The notes: a model not told the origin generated them from the sequence alone. Shown: positions 1-8,608, counted from the stretch's first letter. The stretch is DNA of 64,000 bases from DASQFQ01 sp963722815 (GCA_963722815.1 CAVROM010000011.1:434001-498000), one strand, 5' to 3'. A program made the numbers and translations.

Positions 1-278
1 CGGTGGCGCATGCCACGGTAGGACCCGATCTCCATCAAGCGCTTGACGTTCTGGGAGCGCTCGCGGCGCAGATCGCCTTCGACCGTGAGGTCGTTGTCGA
101 TCGAATCTCGGAGCTTCGCCACCTCGTCCTCGGTGAGGTCACGGACGTAGGTGTCCGGCGAGATGCCGAGCTGCGCGAGCAGCTGGTTGGAGGTCGAACG
201 GCCTACTCCGTAGATGTAGGTGAGTCCGACCTCGACGCGCTTGTTGAGCGGGATGTTGACCCCGGCGATACGAGCCAT
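1..278 (-). CDS. rpsM: 30S ribosomal protein S13 (3' end beyond the window)
   Basis: S13 sits in the head of the 30S subunit, contacting the 50S subunit and the P-site tRNA. The minus-strand product begins MARIAGVNIPLNKRVEVGL and contains TYIYGVGRSTSNQLL (helix-two-turn-helix region) and DLRRERSQNVKRLMEIG, all typical of S13. About 92 codons are present; the C-terminal tail lies outside the window. The ATG at 278 follows an AGGAGG Shine-Dalgarno that overlaps the rpmJ stop codon, so the two genes are tightly coupled. It is the usual rpmJ-rpsM junction at the start of the alpha operon. Confidence 0.97.
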   Translation of the reverse strand, partial: MARIAGVNIPLNKRVEVGLTYIYGVGRSTSNQLLAQLGISPDTYVRDLTEDEVAKLRDSIDNDLTVEGDLRRERSQNVKRLMEIGSYRGMRH

Positions 279-285
279 CTTCCTC

Positions 286-399
286 CTAGCCCTGCCGCTG
301 CTTGTGGCGGGGATTCGAGCAGATCACGAGGACCCGGCCGTTGCGCCGGATGATCTTGCACTTCTCGCACATCGGCTTTACCGACGGTCGTACCTTCAT
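286..399 (-). CDS. rpmJ: 50S ribosomal protein L36, zinc-binding form
   Basis: A 37-codon gene below normal ORF length cut-offs. Translation starts MKVRPSVKPMCEKCKIIRR and ends NPRHKQRQG. The Cys-x2-Cys, Cys, His pattern (CEKC, then VICSNPRH) is the zinc ribbon of the C+ form of L36, a small late-assembly protein of the 50S subunit. The stop codon TAG doubles as the start of the Shine-Dalgarno for rpsM. Normally infA lies just upstream, but here there is only a promoter-like region and then a divergent oxidoreductase gene, so this gene probably opens its own transcription unit. Confidence 0.97.
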   Translation of the reverse strand: MKVRPSVKPMCEKCKIIRRNGRVLVICSNPRHKQRQG

Positions 400-520
400 G
401 ATCCCTTTCGAGCTTGATGATCCAGTCAGGGTGGCTCTGGAGACCGGTGCGGTCGCCGCTACCATCCCCCGGAGCGGGTTACTGCACGCCGATGGCCGCC
501 TGGCCTGAGCGCGACCGGGA

Positions 521-550
521 AGTATAGCGCGGTTATTTGGCCACTTGTCG
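521..550 (-). promoter_or_regulatory. Predicted sigma-70-type promoter for rpmJ-rpsM
   Basis: On the minus strand a TATACT -10 box (521-526) is preceded after 18 nt by CGACAA (545-550), or after 19 nt by ACGACA, as a -35 box. It lies about 120 nt upstream of rpmJ in an otherwise gene-free stretch (400-569). The nearest upstream gene is divergent, so a promoter is required here. The -10 match is good and the -35 weak; no start site is known. Confidence 0.5.
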
Positions 551-569
551 TATGGCGAAGGAGGACGGG

Positions 570-1415
570 ATGGATGTTGGAATCGGCCTGCCGACGACGA
601 TTCCCGGGGTCACGGGCCCGCAGGTGCTCGAGTGGGCGCGCCGGGCTGAGGCGCGCGGCTTCTCGAGCCTGGGGACGATCGATCGCATCGTCTACCCGAA
701 CTACGAGCCGCTGATCGCGCTGGCGGCAGCCGCGGCGGTCACCGAGCGGATCAAGCTCGCGACCACGATCCTGATCGCCCCCTACCGCGCCAACGGAGCC
801 CTGGTGGCCAAGCAGGCCGCGACGCTCGACAACCTGTCGGGCGGGCGGCTCGTGCTCGGCGTGGCCGTGGGCGGGCGCGAGGACGACTACGAGGTCTCGG
901 GCGTCGACTTCCACACCCGCGGCAAGCGCTTCGACGCCATGCTCGCCGAGTGGGACGAGCTGTGGAGCGGCGACCGGGTCGGCCCGCCCGGCCGGCCGAC
1001 GCTGATCCTCGGCGGCACGGTCGACGCCGCCTACGAGCGGGCCGCCCGCTACGGCGACGGGTGGACCCTCGGCGGCGGGACGCCGGACGCGTTCGCGGGC
1101 GGCATGGAGAAGATGCGGGCCGCGTGGAGCGCGGCCGGGCGGGACGGGGAGCCGCGCGGCATGTCGCTGGCCTACTACGCGCTCGGCGACGGCGCGCAGG
1201 CGGCGGCGGAGGGCTACCTCGGCGACTACTACGGCTTCCTCGGCGATTACGCGGCGCAGATCGCCGCCAGCGCGGCGACCGACGCGGACACGGTCCGCGG
1301 CTACCTGCAGGGCTTCGAAGCCGCGGGCTGCGACGAGCTGATCCTCTTCCCGAGCGACCCCTACCCGGCTCAGGTCGACCTGCTCGCAGACGCGCTCGAC
1401 CTCCAGGCCGCGTAG
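570..1415 (+). CDS. LLM class (luciferase-like, probably F420- or FMN-dependent) oxidoreductase
   Basis: A 281-residue TIM-barrel protein of the bacterial luciferase-like superfamily, whose members transfer hydride using F420H2 or reduced flavin. The N-terminal strand MDVGIGLPTTIPG, the region IKLATTILIAPYR and the signature LSGGRLVLGVAVGGREDDYE (residues about 94-113) are typical. Actinobacteria often use F420 here, but the cofactor and substrate cannot be read from sequence. The ATG at 570 was chosen because AAGGAGG (558-564) lies 5 nt upstream; an ATG at 552 would include that site. The 3' end overlaps the convergent Ada-type gene by 46 bp. It stands alone and diverges from rpmJ. Confidence 0.85.
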   Translation: MDVGIGLPTTIPGVTGPQVLEWARRAEARGFSSLGTIDRIVYPNYEPLIALAAAAAVTERIKLATTILIAPYRANGALVAKQAATLDNLSGGRLVLGVAVGGREDDYEVSGVDFHTRGKRFDAMLAEWDELWSGDRVGPPGRPTLILGGTVDAAYERAARYGDGWTLGGGTPDAFAGGMEKMRAAWSAAGRDGEPRGMSLAYYALGDGAQAAAEGYLGDYYGFLGDYAAQIAASAATDADTVRGYLQGFEAAGCDELILFPSDPYPAQVDLLADALDLQAA

Positions 1416-1645
1416 CGCTCCCGCATACAGGCGCCGCAGGGACGAAACCCCGCGGCGACCGCGGTCTCCTCGTCCGCGAAGAAGACGCGGTGCCGCGGCT
1501 CGAAGCCCCGCCGCAGCAGGCTGAGTGCGACGGGGCAGTCGAGGCGGCCGTAGACCTTCGTGCGGCCGTGACCGCCGAGGAGGCCCTTGGTCTCGCTCTG
1601 GTAGGGCCGGCCCTCGCGGTCGAGCAGCGTGTACGTCTTCGTCAT
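1370..1645 (-). CDS. Small Ada-type metal-binding domain protein
   Basis: A 91-residue protein resembling the free-standing N-terminal metal-binding domain of Ada, which repairs methylphosphotriesters in DNA. The core contains GRLDCPVALSLLRRGFEP, then RVFFADEETAVAAGFRPC followed by GACM. RPCGAC corresponds to the second zinc Cys pair of Ada. Only one Cys (LDCP) is present where Ada has Cys-x3-Cys, so metal binding is probably different. The start ATG overlaps the TGA of the upstream methyltransferase gene (ATGA at 1642-1645), so both are made together. The two genes together resemble a split Ada. Family assignment is good; activity is inferred. Confidence 0.75.
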   Translation of the reverse strand: MTKTYTLLDREGRPYQSETKGLLGGHGRTKVYGRLDCPVALSLLRRGFEPRHRVFFADEETAVAAGFRPCGACMRERYAAWRSSASASRST

Positions 1646-2118
1646 ACGAGCGCGGCGCGGCCGGCCTCGAGATCCAGCAGCGCGCGCTTGGTGGGGAGCC
1701 CGCCGCCGTAGCCGGTGAGCGAGCCGTTGGAGCCGATCACGCGGTGGCACGGGACGATGATCGCGATCGGGTTCTGGCCGTTGGCGGCGCCGACGGCGCG
1801 GAACGCGGTCGGGTGCCCGATCTCGCGGGCGATCTCGCCGTAGGAGGCGGTCTCCCCGTACGGGATCTTCAGCAGCGCGGCCCAGACCTGGAGCTGGAAC
1901 CGCGCGCCCGTGGGCCGCAGCGGGACGTCGAACCCGGTGCGCTCGACGGCGAAGTACTCCGCCAGCTGGCGGCGGACCGGCTCGAGCAGCGCGTCGTCGC
2001 GCTCCCAGCCCGAGGTGTCCGGCGGTCGGTTGGGGAGGTAGAGGCGCGTGAGGGCGCCGTCGGCGTCGGCGGTGAGCACGAGCTCGCCGATCGGGGTGGG
2101 GAGGGTCGAGTAGCGCAT
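1642..2118 (-). CDS. ogt: Methylated-DNA--protein-cysteine S-methyltransferase
   Basis: A 158-residue suicide repair protein that moves the methyl group from O6-methylguanine onto its own cysteine. The active-site motif PCHRVIGSNGSLTGYGGG is complete at about residues 119-136, preceded by PYGETASYGEIAREIG and the RAVGAANGQNPIAIIV DNA-binding segment. The N-terminal region (MRYSTLPTPIGELVL) is the usual Ogt beta domain. It is the first gene of a two-gene unit with the Ada-type protein and diverges from alkA with 29 bp between starts. It could equally be called MGMT. Confidence 0.95.
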   Translation of the reverse strand: MRYSTLPTPIGELVLTADADGALTRLYLPNRPPDTSGWERDDALLEPVRRQLAEYFAVERTGFDVPLRPTGARFQLQVWAALLKIPYGETASYGEIAREIGHPTAFRAVGAANGQNPIAIIVPCHRVIGSNGSLTGYGGGLPTKRALLDLEAGRAALV

Positions 2119-2147
2119 GTCCGTCCAACGCGGAAGGCTCCCATGTC

Positions 2148-2897
2148 GTGAGGCTGGATCACCACCCCGACCTGGATGCCCGCGCCCTGCTGCCGTTCCT
2201 AGCCGCCCGCGCGGTGCCGGGGGTGGAGGAGGTGGTCGACGGCGCCTACCGGCGGAGCGTGGCCGACGGCGCCGTGCTCCAACTGCGGCCGGGTGAGGAG
2301 GCGGTGGAGGTGGACGGTGACGAGGGCGCGGCGCGCAGCATCCTCCGGCTCGACGCGGAGCCGGGCGCGATCCTCGCCCGCCTGGGCGACGATCCGCTGA
2401 TCGGCCCGTCGGTGCGCGCCACGCCGGGCCGCCGCATCCCCGGGCACCCGGACCCGGCGGAGCTGGCCGTACGGGCGCTGCTCGGCCAGCAGATCTCGGT
2501 CGCCGCGGCGCGCACGCTCCTCGGGCGGCTGGTGGCGATGGCCGGCAAGCCGCTCGAGCGCCCGGCCGGCGCGATCACGCATTGTTTCCCCACGCCCGAG
2601 GCGCTGGCCGCGCTCGATCCCGAGACGCTCCCGATGCCGCGCGCCCGCGCCCGCGCGCTCGTCGGCATGGCGGGGAAGCGGTTCGGCACGCACCTGCCGG
2701 GGGTGGGGCCGTGGACGGCTTCCTATGTCGCGCTGCGCTCAGGCGACGACGACGCGTTCCTGCCGACGGACCTGGGCGTGAAGCACGGGCTCGCGGCGCT
2801 GGGCGCGGATCCGGCGCGGGCTCAGGAGCTCGCGGAGGCGTGGCGCCCGTTTCGAGCGTTCGCGGTCGCGCATCTGTGGGCAACGGCGGCTGGGTAG
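2148..2897 (+). CDS. alkA: DNA-3-methyladenine glycosylase II (AlkA-type, with internal shortening)
   Basis: A 249-residue base-excision glycosylase of the helix-hairpin-helix GPD superfamily, removing alkylated purines. The HhH motif LPGVGPWTASYVALRS and the catalytic region DAFLPTDLGVKHGL with the conserved Asp are present, as is RALLGQQISVAAARTLLGRL. An AlkA-like N-terminal domain precedes them. The GTG start at 2148 is the first in frame. Between RARALVGMA and the HhH there are about 18 fewer residues than in E. coli AlkA, an in-frame shortening that removes most of one helix pair. It diverges from the ogt/Ada pair, so three alkylation-repair genes share one island. Confidence 0.88.
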   Translation: MRLDHHPDLDARALLPFLAARAVPGVEEVVDGAYRRSVADGAVLQLRPGEEAVEVDGDEGAARSILRLDAEPGAILARLGDDPLIGPSVRATPGRRIPGHPDPAELAVRALLGQQISVAAARTLLGRLVAMAGKPLERPAGAITHCFPTPEALAALDPETLPMPRARARALVGMAGKRFGTHLPGVGPWTASYVALRSGDDDAFLPTDLGVKHGLAALGADPARAQELAEAWRPFRAFAVAHLWATAAG

Positions 2898-2936
2898 GGG
2901 TCCGGTCCAGCTCGCTTCGGCGCCTACGAGTGTCAG

Positions 2937-2961
2937 CTCGATGTCGCATACCGACATCGAG
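2937..2961. terminator. Inverted repeat between convergent alkA and glycosyltransferase genes
   Basis: A perfect 10-bp inverted repeat, CTCGATGTCG and CGACATCGAG, separated by 5 nt, lies in the 100-bp gap between the converging genes. No T-tract follows on either strand, so its role as a bidirectional terminator is inferred from position. Confidence 0.5.
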
Positions 2962-2997
2962 ACGACATTCGTGCCGCCTCCGGTCGAAGCCGCTTCC

Positions 2998-4077
2998 CTA
3001 CCCAGCCGCCGTCGCCGTCGGCCGGAGCCCACCGCCGGCGCCCGCGACATCGCGGTACAGCGCCGCGATCCGCGCGATCTGGGATTCGACCGTGTACAGC
3101 TCCCGCCGCTCCGCCACCCGCCGCCGCAGGGCCGCCACGTCGGCAGACGCGAGCGTGGAGGCCAGCTGCCCGACGTCGTCGAGCGCGATGCCCACGCCCT
3201 CCTCGCCCAGCATCCGCCGCAGCGCGCGGTGCTGCAGCGTGATGACCGGGAGCCCGCAGCCGAGGTACTCGTAGAGCTTGTTGGGCAGCGCGGTGTCGAG
3301 GTGGGCGCCGTTGAGGCCGGCGTTGAAGCCCGCCCAGCCGAAGTCGTAGTGGACGAGCTCGCGCAGCAGGGCGGCCGCGGGCAGCGGGTCGTGGACGCGG
3401 ATGCCCGGGATCTCGCGGTACTCCGGCACCACGCGCGCCATGTAGACGTCGAGCGAGATGCCCTGCTCGGCGATCGCGGCGAACAGGTCGCGCAGGTCGT
3501 AGTGGCCGCCGTTGGTCGAGAGCGTGCCCTGGTAGACGAGCCGCGGCGGCTGCTCCCGCGGGGCCGGCAGCTCGCGCGGAAGGTCGCGTCCGAGCGCGTA
3601 GTTGGCGTACGCCACCACGCGCCGCGGCAGCGTGTAGCGCGCTGCCAGCTCCTCCACCAGCTCCGGCGAGATCGTCACCAGCGCCGCCGACTCCTCCGCC
3701 GCGCGGCGCTCGAGCTCCGGTGGGTCCGCCGGCTCGGGGAAGCCGTCTTCGTATGGCGTCCGGCGCAGGCTCTGCATGTCGTGCACGTCGTGGATCACCG
3801 GGACGTCGACGCTGTCGAGCGCCAGGACGGTCAGCTCGTCCGGGAGGTTGTGCGAGTGGATGACGTCGGGCGCGAACGCCTCGACGATCTCCGGCAGCGC
3901 CGCCGCCGGTTCGTCGCCGAGCGGATACCACGCCTCGAACAGCTCGTCGCCGGCGCCATAGAGCTCGGACAGCGTGCGGCCCCGATAGGCGAAGCCAAGC
4001 GTCACGGCGCCCGCAAGGCCAACGGCATATTTCATGGCCCTGACGCACGGCTGCTGCTGAAGGAACAGGACCCGCAT
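2998..4077 (-). CDS. Glycosyltransferase, GT4-like (GT-B fold)
   Basis: A 359-residue probable glycosyltransferase. The N-terminal half has the Rossmann-like pattern expected for an acceptor domain (FAPDVIHSHNLPDELTVLAL, VPVIHDVHDMQSLRRTPYED). The C-terminal half has the donor-domain signature LPNKLYEYLGCGLPVITLQH with the Glu used in nucleotide-sugar binding. The ATG at 4077 is preferred because AGGAGG lies 8 nt upstream; a GTG at 4083 is too close to that site. It lies downstream of a hexapeptide acyltransferase gene on the same strand, suggesting a shared role in polysaccharide or glycolipid modification. Donor and acceptor are unknown. Confidence 0.82.
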   Translation of the reverse strand: MRVLFLQQQPCVRAMKYAVGLAGAVTLGFAYRGRTLSELYGAGDELFEAWYPLGDEPAAALPEIVEAFAPDVIHSHNLPDELTVLALDSVDVPVIHDVHDMQSLRRTPYEDGFPEPADPPELERRAAEESAALVTISPELVEELAARYTLPRRVVAYANYALGRDLPRELPAPREQPPRLVYQGTLSTNGGHYDLRDLFAAIAEQGISLDVYMARVVPEYREIPGIRVHDPLPAAALLRELVHYDFGWAGFNAGLNGAHLDTALPNKLYEYLGCGLPVITLQHRALRRMLGEEGVGIALDDVGQLASTLASADVAALRRRVAERRELYTVESQIARIAALYRDVAGAGGGLRPTATAAG

Positions 4078-4111
4078 CAGCACGGCCTCCTGCCGGTCGC
4101 GGCGTGCGCGG

Positions 4112-4570
4112 TCACTTGCGCTTCTTGATGGTCTTGGCCGGGTTCCCGACGACGACCGCGTAGTCCTCGACGTCGCGCACCACCACGGAGCCCGCGCCGA
4201 TCACGACGCCGTCGCCGATCTGCACGCCCGGGAGGATCATCGCGCCCATCCCGACCCAGCAGTTGCGACCGATCTGCACCGGCGGCTCCTCGCGCCAGCC
4301 CTGCTCGGTCACCGGGCGCTCGGTGTCCTCCATGTTGTGGTTCGCGGTGTGGACCATCGAGTACGGCCCGAAGTTCGTGCCGTCGCCGACGACCAGCCCG
4401 CTGAAGCCGTTGATGAAGCAGCCGACGTTGAAGCCGACGTTGTCACCGAGCTCGATCCGGTCGCCGTTGAGCCAGACGATCGAGTCGAGGTAGAAGCAGC
4501 CCTCGCCGATGCGTTTCGCGTCGCGCTCGCGAAACGGGATCACCCGCTTGCTCGAGTCCGTGATCATCAT
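4112..4570 (-). CDS. Acyltransferase with left-handed beta-helix (hexapeptide repeats)
   Basis: A protein of about 152 residues built largely from hexapeptide repeats (IELGDNVGFNVGCFING, VQIGRNCWVGMGAMILPGV, QIGDGVVIGAGSVVVRDV) ending in NPAKTIKK, as in sugar O-acetyltransferases of the LbetaH family. The region HTANHNMEDTERP supplies candidate catalytic histidines. The start is uncertain: ATGs at 4570 and 4567 or a GTG at 4579 all lack a strong Shine-Dalgarno. It lies between map and the glycosyltransferase gene on the same strand. Acetyl-CoA is the likely donor; the acceptor is not known. Confidence 0.8.
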   Translation of the reverse strand: MMITDSSKRVIPFRERDAKRIGEGCFYLDSIVWLNGDRIELGDNVGFNVGCFINGFSGLVVGDGTNFGPYSMVHTANHNMEDTERPVTEQGWREEPPVQIGRNCWVGMGAMILPGVQIGDGVVIGAGSVVVRDVEDYAVVVGNPAKTIKKRK

Positions 4571-4600
4571 GCTGACCACGTACCCCGCCGGGCGTTGTTT

Positions 4601-5374
4601 TCAGGCGGCGACGCGGTCTTTCGACAGATGCCAGGGCGTGAGGATCCGCGGACCCTCGCCCGTGACGGCGATCGTGAACTCGAAGTGGGCCGCCAGCGAG
4701 CCGTCCTGCGAGTAGATCGCCCAGCCGTCGTCGCCCATCCGCACGTGGTGGCGGCCGGCGGTCGTCATCGGCTCGACCGCGAGCACCATGCCCTCCTCGA
4801 GCAGCTCGCGCTTGCCGGGCGGGCCGTAGTTGGGGATCTGCGGGTCCTCGTGCATGTTGCGGCCGATCCCGTGGCCGACGAGCGAGCGGACGACCGAGAA
4901 GCCGGCGTCCTCCACGTGCTGCTGCACCGCGTGGCCGACGTCGCCGAGGCGGTTGCCCGGCACGCACTGCTCGGCCGCCTTGAAGAGCGACTCGCGCGTG
5001 ACCTCGAGCAGCTTCTCGGCGATCGGCGAGACGTCTCCGACCGGGAACGTGCGCGCGGCATCGGCGACCCAGCCGTCCTTCACCACGCCGATGTCGACGG
5101 ACAGGATGTCGCCGAGGCTGAGCTTGAACTTGCCGGGGATGCCGTGCACGACCATGTGGTTCGGCGACGCGCAGATCGAGCCCGGGAAGCCGCGGTAGCC
5201 CTTGAACGCCGGGGTCGCGCCCTGCGAGCGGATGAAGCGCTCGGCCGCCTGGTCGAGCTCCAGTGTGGTCACGCCCGGGCGGATCTTGCCCGCGAGCAGA
5301 TCCATGCAGCGGACGAGGATGTCGCCCGCGGCGGCCATCGCGTCGATCTCCGCCGGGGACTTCTTGACGATCAC
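4601..5374 (-). CDS. map: Methionine aminopeptidase, type I
   Basis: A 257-residue cytosolic metalloprotease that removes the initiator methionine from new proteins. Metal ligands are visible: the two Asp of VDIGVVKDGWVADAAR, His in LVGHGIGRNMHEDPQIPNYG, and Glu in GMVLAVEPM and HFEFTIAVT. Length is normal for the short type Ia form without an N-terminal extension. The GTG start overlaps the adk stop by 4 nt (GTGA, 5371-5374), the usual secY-adk-map end of the spc operon. infA, which normally follows, is absent, and a foreign island begins downstream. Confidence 0.96.
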   Translation of the reverse strand: MIVKKSPAEIDAMAAAGDILVRCMDLLAGKIRPGVTTLELDQAAERFIRSQGATPAFKGYRGFPGSICASPNHMVVHGIPGKFKLSLGDILSVDIGVVKDGWVADAARTFPVGDVSPIAEKLLEVTRESLFKAAEQCVPGNRLGDVGHAVQQHVEDAGFSVVRSLVGHGIGRNMHEDPQIPNYGPPGKRELLEEGMVLAVEPMTTAGRHHVRMGDDGWAIYSQDGSLAAHFEFTIAVTGEGPRILTPWHLSKDRVAA

Positions 5375-6039
5375 AGCCGCTCTTCCAGCCGGAGCGTGGC
5401 GAGCGTCGCGCGGATGTGGTCGTGCACCTCCGTCGGCGAGCGCGAGCCGTCGAAGCGCCGCAGCAGGCCGCGCTCCTCGTAGTAGTCCTTCAGCGGCTCG
5501 GTCATCTCGTGGTACGTCTTGAGCCGCTTCTTGACCGTCTCGGGCTTGTCGTCGTCGCGCTGCTTGAGCGGCTTGCCGCACTGATCGCAGACGTCCTCGC
5601 GCTTCGGCGGGTCGTTCTCCACGTGGTAGACGTGCCCGTTCGAGCACACGCGCCGGCCGGTGATGCGCTGCAGCACGACCTCGTCATCGGCGTAGATCAG
5701 CAGCGCGGCGGTCAGCCGCCGGCCGCTGCGCTCGACCTCGTCCGCCAGCGCGTCGGCTTGGCCGGCCGAGCGCGGGAAGCCGTCGAGCAGGAAGCCGTCG
5801 TCGCCCTTGTCCTCGATCTCGCTCATGATCATCTCGATCACGAGCTCGTCCGGGACGAGGTCGCCGTTCGCCATGTACTCGGCCGCCTGCTTGCCGAGCT
5901 CGGTCTCGTTGGCCCGGTGCTCGCGCAGCATGTCGCCGGTGGCGATGTAGGGCAGGTCGAAGTCCTCACGCAGGCGTGCCGCCTGCGTGCCCTTACCCGC
6001 GCCGGGAGGGCCGAACAGGATCAGGTTGAGCTCGCTCAC
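5371..6039 (-). CDS. adk: Adenylate kinase (zinc-LID type)
   Basis: A 222-residue enzyme interconverting 2 ADP with ATP and AMP. The P-loop GPPGAGKGTQ lies at about residues 9-18, the AMP site at ATGDMLR and the DGFPRS motif near residue 85. The long LID (about residues 125-160) has RRVCSNGHVYH then VCDQCGKPL, a Cys-x3-His plus Cys-x2-Cys set suggesting structural zinc, with one His where many relatives have Cys. The GTG start overlaps the secY TGA by 4 nt (6036-6039), and the stop overlaps the map start. Position in the spc operon is canonical. Confidence 0.97.
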   Translation of the reverse strand: MSELNLILFGPPGAGKGTQAARLREDFDLPYIATGDMLREHRANETELGKQAAEYMANGDLVPDELVIEMIMSEIEDKGDDGFLLDGFPRSAGQADALADEVERSGRRLTAALLIYADDEVVLQRITGRRVCSNGHVYHVENDPPKREDVCDQCGKPLKQRDDDKPETVKKRLKTYHEMTEPLKDYYEERGLLRRFDGSRSPTEVHDHIRATLATLRLEERL

Positions 6040-7301
6040 TTCAGGAAGCCCTCGTAGTTGCGCATCATAAGCTGCGCCTCGAGCTGCTTCATGGTGTCGA
6101 GGGCCACACCGATCACGATCAGGATCGACGTGCCTCCGAAGTAGAAGTTCGCGGAAGTCTGGTTGATGAGGATGGTCGGGAGCGCGGCCACCGCGGCAAG
6201 GTACAGGGCGCCGGGGAACGTGAGCCGCGCGAGGATGCGATCGAGGAACTCGGCCGTCGGTCGGCCCGGTCTCACCCCCGGGATGAACCCGCCGTATTTC
6301 TTCAGGTTGTCGGCCTGGTCGACCGGGTTGAAGGTGACCGCCGTGTAGAAGTAGGTGAAGAGGACGATGAAGACCGTCTCGCCGACGATGTAGGCCCAGC
6401 CGTTCGGCGTGAAGAAGGTCGAGATGCCCTTGGCGCCCGGCAGGAGCTCGCCGATCGTGGGCGGGAAGGCCATGATCGAGGCGGCGAAGATGACCGGGAT
6501 GACGCCGGCCATGTTCACGCGCAGCGGCAGGTAGGTCTGGCCGCCGCCGGACATCCGGCGGCCGATCACTCGCTTGGCGTATTGGACCGGTATCCGCCGC
6601 TGGCCCTCCTGGACGAACACGATCGCCGCGATCACGCCGAGTGCGAGGAACGGCATGATCACCTTGAAGACCTGGTCGGGGTTCGTCCACCACGCCTGCA
6701 CGCCCTGCGGGAGCCGCGAGACGATCGAGGCGAAGATCATCAGCGAGATGCCGTTGCCGATGCCGCGCTGCGTGATCAGCTCGCCGAACCACATCAGCAG
6801 CACGCAGCCGGCGGTCAGGCAGACCACGATCAAAACCACCGAGCCGGCCGTGAAGTTGTCGATCACCGGGGCGCCGGCGCGGTTGCCCTGGGAGCGGAAC
6901 AGGAACACGTAGCCCACGGCTTGCGCGGCGGCGAGGCCGACCGTCAGGTAGCGCGTGTACTGCGTGATCTTGGCCTGCCCGACCTCACCTTCCTTCGACA
7001 GCTTCTCGAGCGACGGCGAGACCACCGTGAGCAGCTGCAGGATGATCGAGGCCGTGATGTAGGGCATGATCCCGAGCGCGAAGAGCGCCAGCCGGGAGAG
7101 CCCGCCACCGGTGAAGAGGTTGAGGAACCCGAGGATGTTCGAGCCGGCGTAGTTGTCCTCGATCTGCTTCAGCGCGCCGAGGTTGACGCCCGGCACCGGG
7201 ATGAACGAGCCGAGCCGGTAGAGCGCCAGCAGCGCCGCCGTGAAGGCGAGCTTCTTCCGGATCTCCGGGACCTTGAAGCTGTTGAGGATCGTCGAGAGCA
7301 C
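6036..7301 (-). CDS. secY: Preprotein translocase subunit SecY
   Basis: A 421-residue, ten-helix inner-membrane channel of the Sec translocon. The N terminus MLSTILNSFKVPEIRKKL is followed by the plug segment region, GIMPYITASIILQLL, the GIGNGISLMIFA helix and the late RPGRPTAEFLDRIL loop, all strongly conserved. The GTG start at 7301 has a GGGGGAG Shine-Dalgarno just upstream, in the 15-nt gap after rplO. It partners with SecE encoded at 47706-48291 in this window. SecY is the standard hinge between ribosomal genes and adk-map. Confidence 0.97.
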   Translation of the reverse strand: MLSTILNSFKVPEIRKKLAFTAALLALYRLGSFIPVPGVNLGALKQIEDNYAGSNILGFLNLFTGGGLSRLALFALGIMPYITASIILQLLTVVSPSLEKLSKEGEVGQAKITQYTRYLTVGLAAAQAVGYVFLFRSQGNRAGAPVIDNFTAGSVVLIVVCLTAGCVLLMWFGELITQRGIGNGISLMIFASIVSRLPQGVQAWWTNPDQVFKVIMPFLALGVIAAIVFVQEGQRRIPVQYAKRVIGRRMSGGGQTYLPLRVNMAGVIPVIFAASIMAFPPTIGELLPGAKGISTFFTPNGWAYIVGETVFIVLFTYFYTAVTFNPVDQADNLKKYGGFIPGVRPGRPTAEFLDRILARLTFPGALYLAAVAALPTILINQTSANFYFGGTSILIVIGVALDTMKQLEAQLMMRNYEGFLK

Positions 7302-7316
7302 CGCAGCTCCCCCGGC

Positions 7317-7814
7317 TTAGGACTCGATGATCTGGCAGGTGCCGCCCGCGGACTCGATCTTCTCGCGAGCTGACTTCGAGAAACCGTGCGCGTGGACGGT
7401 CAGCGGCTTCGAGAGCTCGCCGCGGCCGAGCACCTTGACCGGGATGCCCTTGCGGGTCGCCAGGCCGGCGCCGCGCAGAGCGTCGAGATCGACGGAGGCG
7501 CCCTTGTCGAAGCGCGCCTCGAGGTCGTCGAGGTTCACGGGCTGCGTGTGCGTCCGGAACATCTCGAACGGCATCGACATCTTCTTGTTCGGACCGCGCA
7601 GCTTGCGCATCCGCATGTGGATCGGGTTCTGGCCGCCCTCGAAGCGAGCGCGGTCCTTGGCGCCGGCGCGCGAGCCGTAGCCCTTGTGCCCGCGGCCCGA
7701 CGTCTTGCCGTGGCCGGAGCCGTGGCCGCGCCCGACGCGCTTGCGGTCCTTGCGCGAGCCCGGAGCGGGCTGCAGGTTGTGCAGGCCGATGATCTCTTCC
7801 TCGTCGGCGGCCAT
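7317..7814 (-). CDS. rplO: 50S ribosomal protein L15
   Basis: A 165-residue late-assembly protein of the large subunit. The Gly/Arg-rich stretch RVGRGHGSGHGKTSGRGHKG and FEGGQNPIHMRMRKLRG are diagnostic, and the C-terminal globular domain ends near GFSKSAREKIESAGG. About 15 extra acidic and linker residues precede the usual start, so it is slightly longer than average. The ATG at 7814 follows the rpmD stop directly, with a GGAGGAG Shine-Dalgarno inside the end of rpmD. Confidence 0.97.
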   Translation of the reverse strand: MAADEEEIIGLHNLQPAPGSRKDRKRVGRGHGSGHGKTSGRGHKGYGSRAGAKDRARFEGGQNPIHMRMRKLRGPNKKMSMPFEMFRTHTQPVNLDDLEARFDKGASVDLDALRGAGLATRKGIPVKVLGRGELSKPLTVHAHGFSKSAREKIESAGGTCQIIES

Positions 7815-7990
7815 CTACTTCTCCTCCACGGTCAACAGGTGGCGCACGGTGTGCACGAGGCCGCGCAGCTGCGGCGAGTCGGGACGCTCGACGGTCTGGC
7901 CGATCTTGCGCAGCCCGAGCGTGCGCAGCGTGTCCTTCTGGCGCTGGTTGGTGCCGTTGGCCGACTTGACCTGAGTGATGGTCAAGGTGC

Positions 7991-7994
<4 letters not shown>
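7815..7994 (-). CDS. rpmD: 50S ribosomal protein L30
   Basis: A 59-residue gene, short enough to be missed by length filters. The product (STLTITQVKSANGTNQRQ, then TLRTLGLRKIGQTVERPD and LRGLVHTVRHLLTVEE) matches bacterial L30. The GTG start overlaps the rpsE TGA by 4 nt (GTGA, 7991-7994) and the TAG abuts the rplO ATG. Order rpsE-rpmD-rplO is canonical. Confidence 0.96.
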
Positions 7995-8608
<614 letters not shown>

